In this document: positions 5,861 through 5,952 of the stretch, piece after piece
How the letters are laid out: each line of letters opens with the position of its first letter
How positions within the stretch are numbered: the stretch's first letter is position 1
Assembly (NCBI GenBank): GCA_964520975.1
Contig: CAZFPA010000103.1
Span: 1-5,952, forward strand
DNA: 5,952 nt
Direction of reading: 5' to 3'
Origin: CAZFPA01 sp964520975
Lineage (GTDB): Bacteria; Bacillota; Negativicutes; Selenomonadales; Selenomonadaceae
Notes under the pieces: generated by a model
Databases searched by the model: none
The model's input: the letters and a program-made list of their open reading frames with translations, nothing else
What the model was told of the DNA's origin: nothing
Translations under genes and position numbers: made by a program

Positions 5861-5926
5861 GGCGGCATTCCATACCGACTTTGCTGAAACACCGCCCGCC
5901 TAGTACAGCGTGCACGAAATACCTAG
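5861..5926 (-). other. Two potential RNA hairpins upstream of the hydrolase promoter tract
   Basis: Hairpin 1 pairs GGCGGTGTTTC (5896-5886) with GGAATGCCGCC (5871-5861) over 11 bp with a 14-nt loop. Three of these pairs are G-U when read as minus-strand RNA but would be C-A mismatches on the plus strand, which points to a minus-strand transcript. Hairpin 2 pairs CTAGGTA with TACTAG (5926-5900) with one bulged G. No T-run follows hairpin 1. They could be part of an RNA running in from the right edge, or a long leader. No known riboswitch consensus is recognised, including the c-di-AMP ydaO class often found before cell-wall hydrolases. Confidence 0.3.
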
Positions 5927-5952
5927 TCGAATTACTTGTCTGAATTTCCATC

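Noticed and set aside
5832..5951. Minus-strand frame of 39 codons entering from the right edge
   Set aside because: Translation gives no recognisable protein end, it overlaps the potential hairpins and AT-rich tract, and it could be chance. A partial upstream gene cannot be excluded without sequence beyond 5952.

Overview
This window reads as an ordinary chromosomal housekeeping segment in which every supported gene lies on the minus strand. In transcription order (right to left) it holds a secreted GH73-type cell-wall hydrolase, an ABC-F ATPase of the YkpA/YbiT type, a DEAD-box RNA helicase, a diphosphate-type phosphofructokinase, and the 5' part of an initiator tRNA-Met gene cut by the left edge. 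I see no insertion sequence, CRISPR array, phage gene, integrase or toxin-antitoxin pair. The organism is probably a low-to-moderate-GC Firmicute (Bacillota). The ABC-F protein resembles Bacillus subtilis YkpA as I remember it, the ribosome binding sites are strong GGAGG-like ones, and terminators are hairpins with U-tracts. A class such as Negativicutes would fit, but that is inference from general impression and was not tested.

Layout from left to right. Positions 1-51: tRNA-fMet, 5' 51 nt, with a good promoter at 105-133. Positions 145-183: terminator of the phosphofructokinase gene. Positions 201-1448: PPi-type phosphofructokinase, start reset to an internal ATG with an ideal ribosome binding site. 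Positions 1449-1643: regulatory gap with a near-perfect 20-bp palindrome and promoter-like elements. Positions 1644-1673: UUCG-loop terminator of the helicase gene, touching its stop codon. Positions 1672-3000: DEAD-box helicase with a long basic tail. Positions 3001-3286: the largest gap, GC-rich and dense in inverted repeats, including a perfect 23-bp palindrome, possibly an RNA leader or small RNA. Positions 3287-4912: ABC-F protein. Positions 4913-5004: short gap with a GC-rich hairpin. Positions 5005-5757: GH73-like hydrolase with signal peptide. Positions 5758-5952: AT-rich promoter-like tract, a possible 19-codon leader ORF and two potential RNA hairpins.

The genes do not form one pathway. 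Three of them (helicase, ABC-F factor, initiator tRNA) concern RNA or translation, one is central glycolysis and one is cell-wall turnover. Two clear terminators separate the helicase from the phosphofructokinase gene and that gene from the tRNA. No good terminator is visible between the hydrolase, ABC-F and helicase genes, so read-through there is possible. I found no convincing novel system. The items most worth checking are the structured gap upstream of the helicase, the palindrome upstream of the phosphofructokinase gene, and the hairpins with a coupled leader ORF upstream of the hydrolase.
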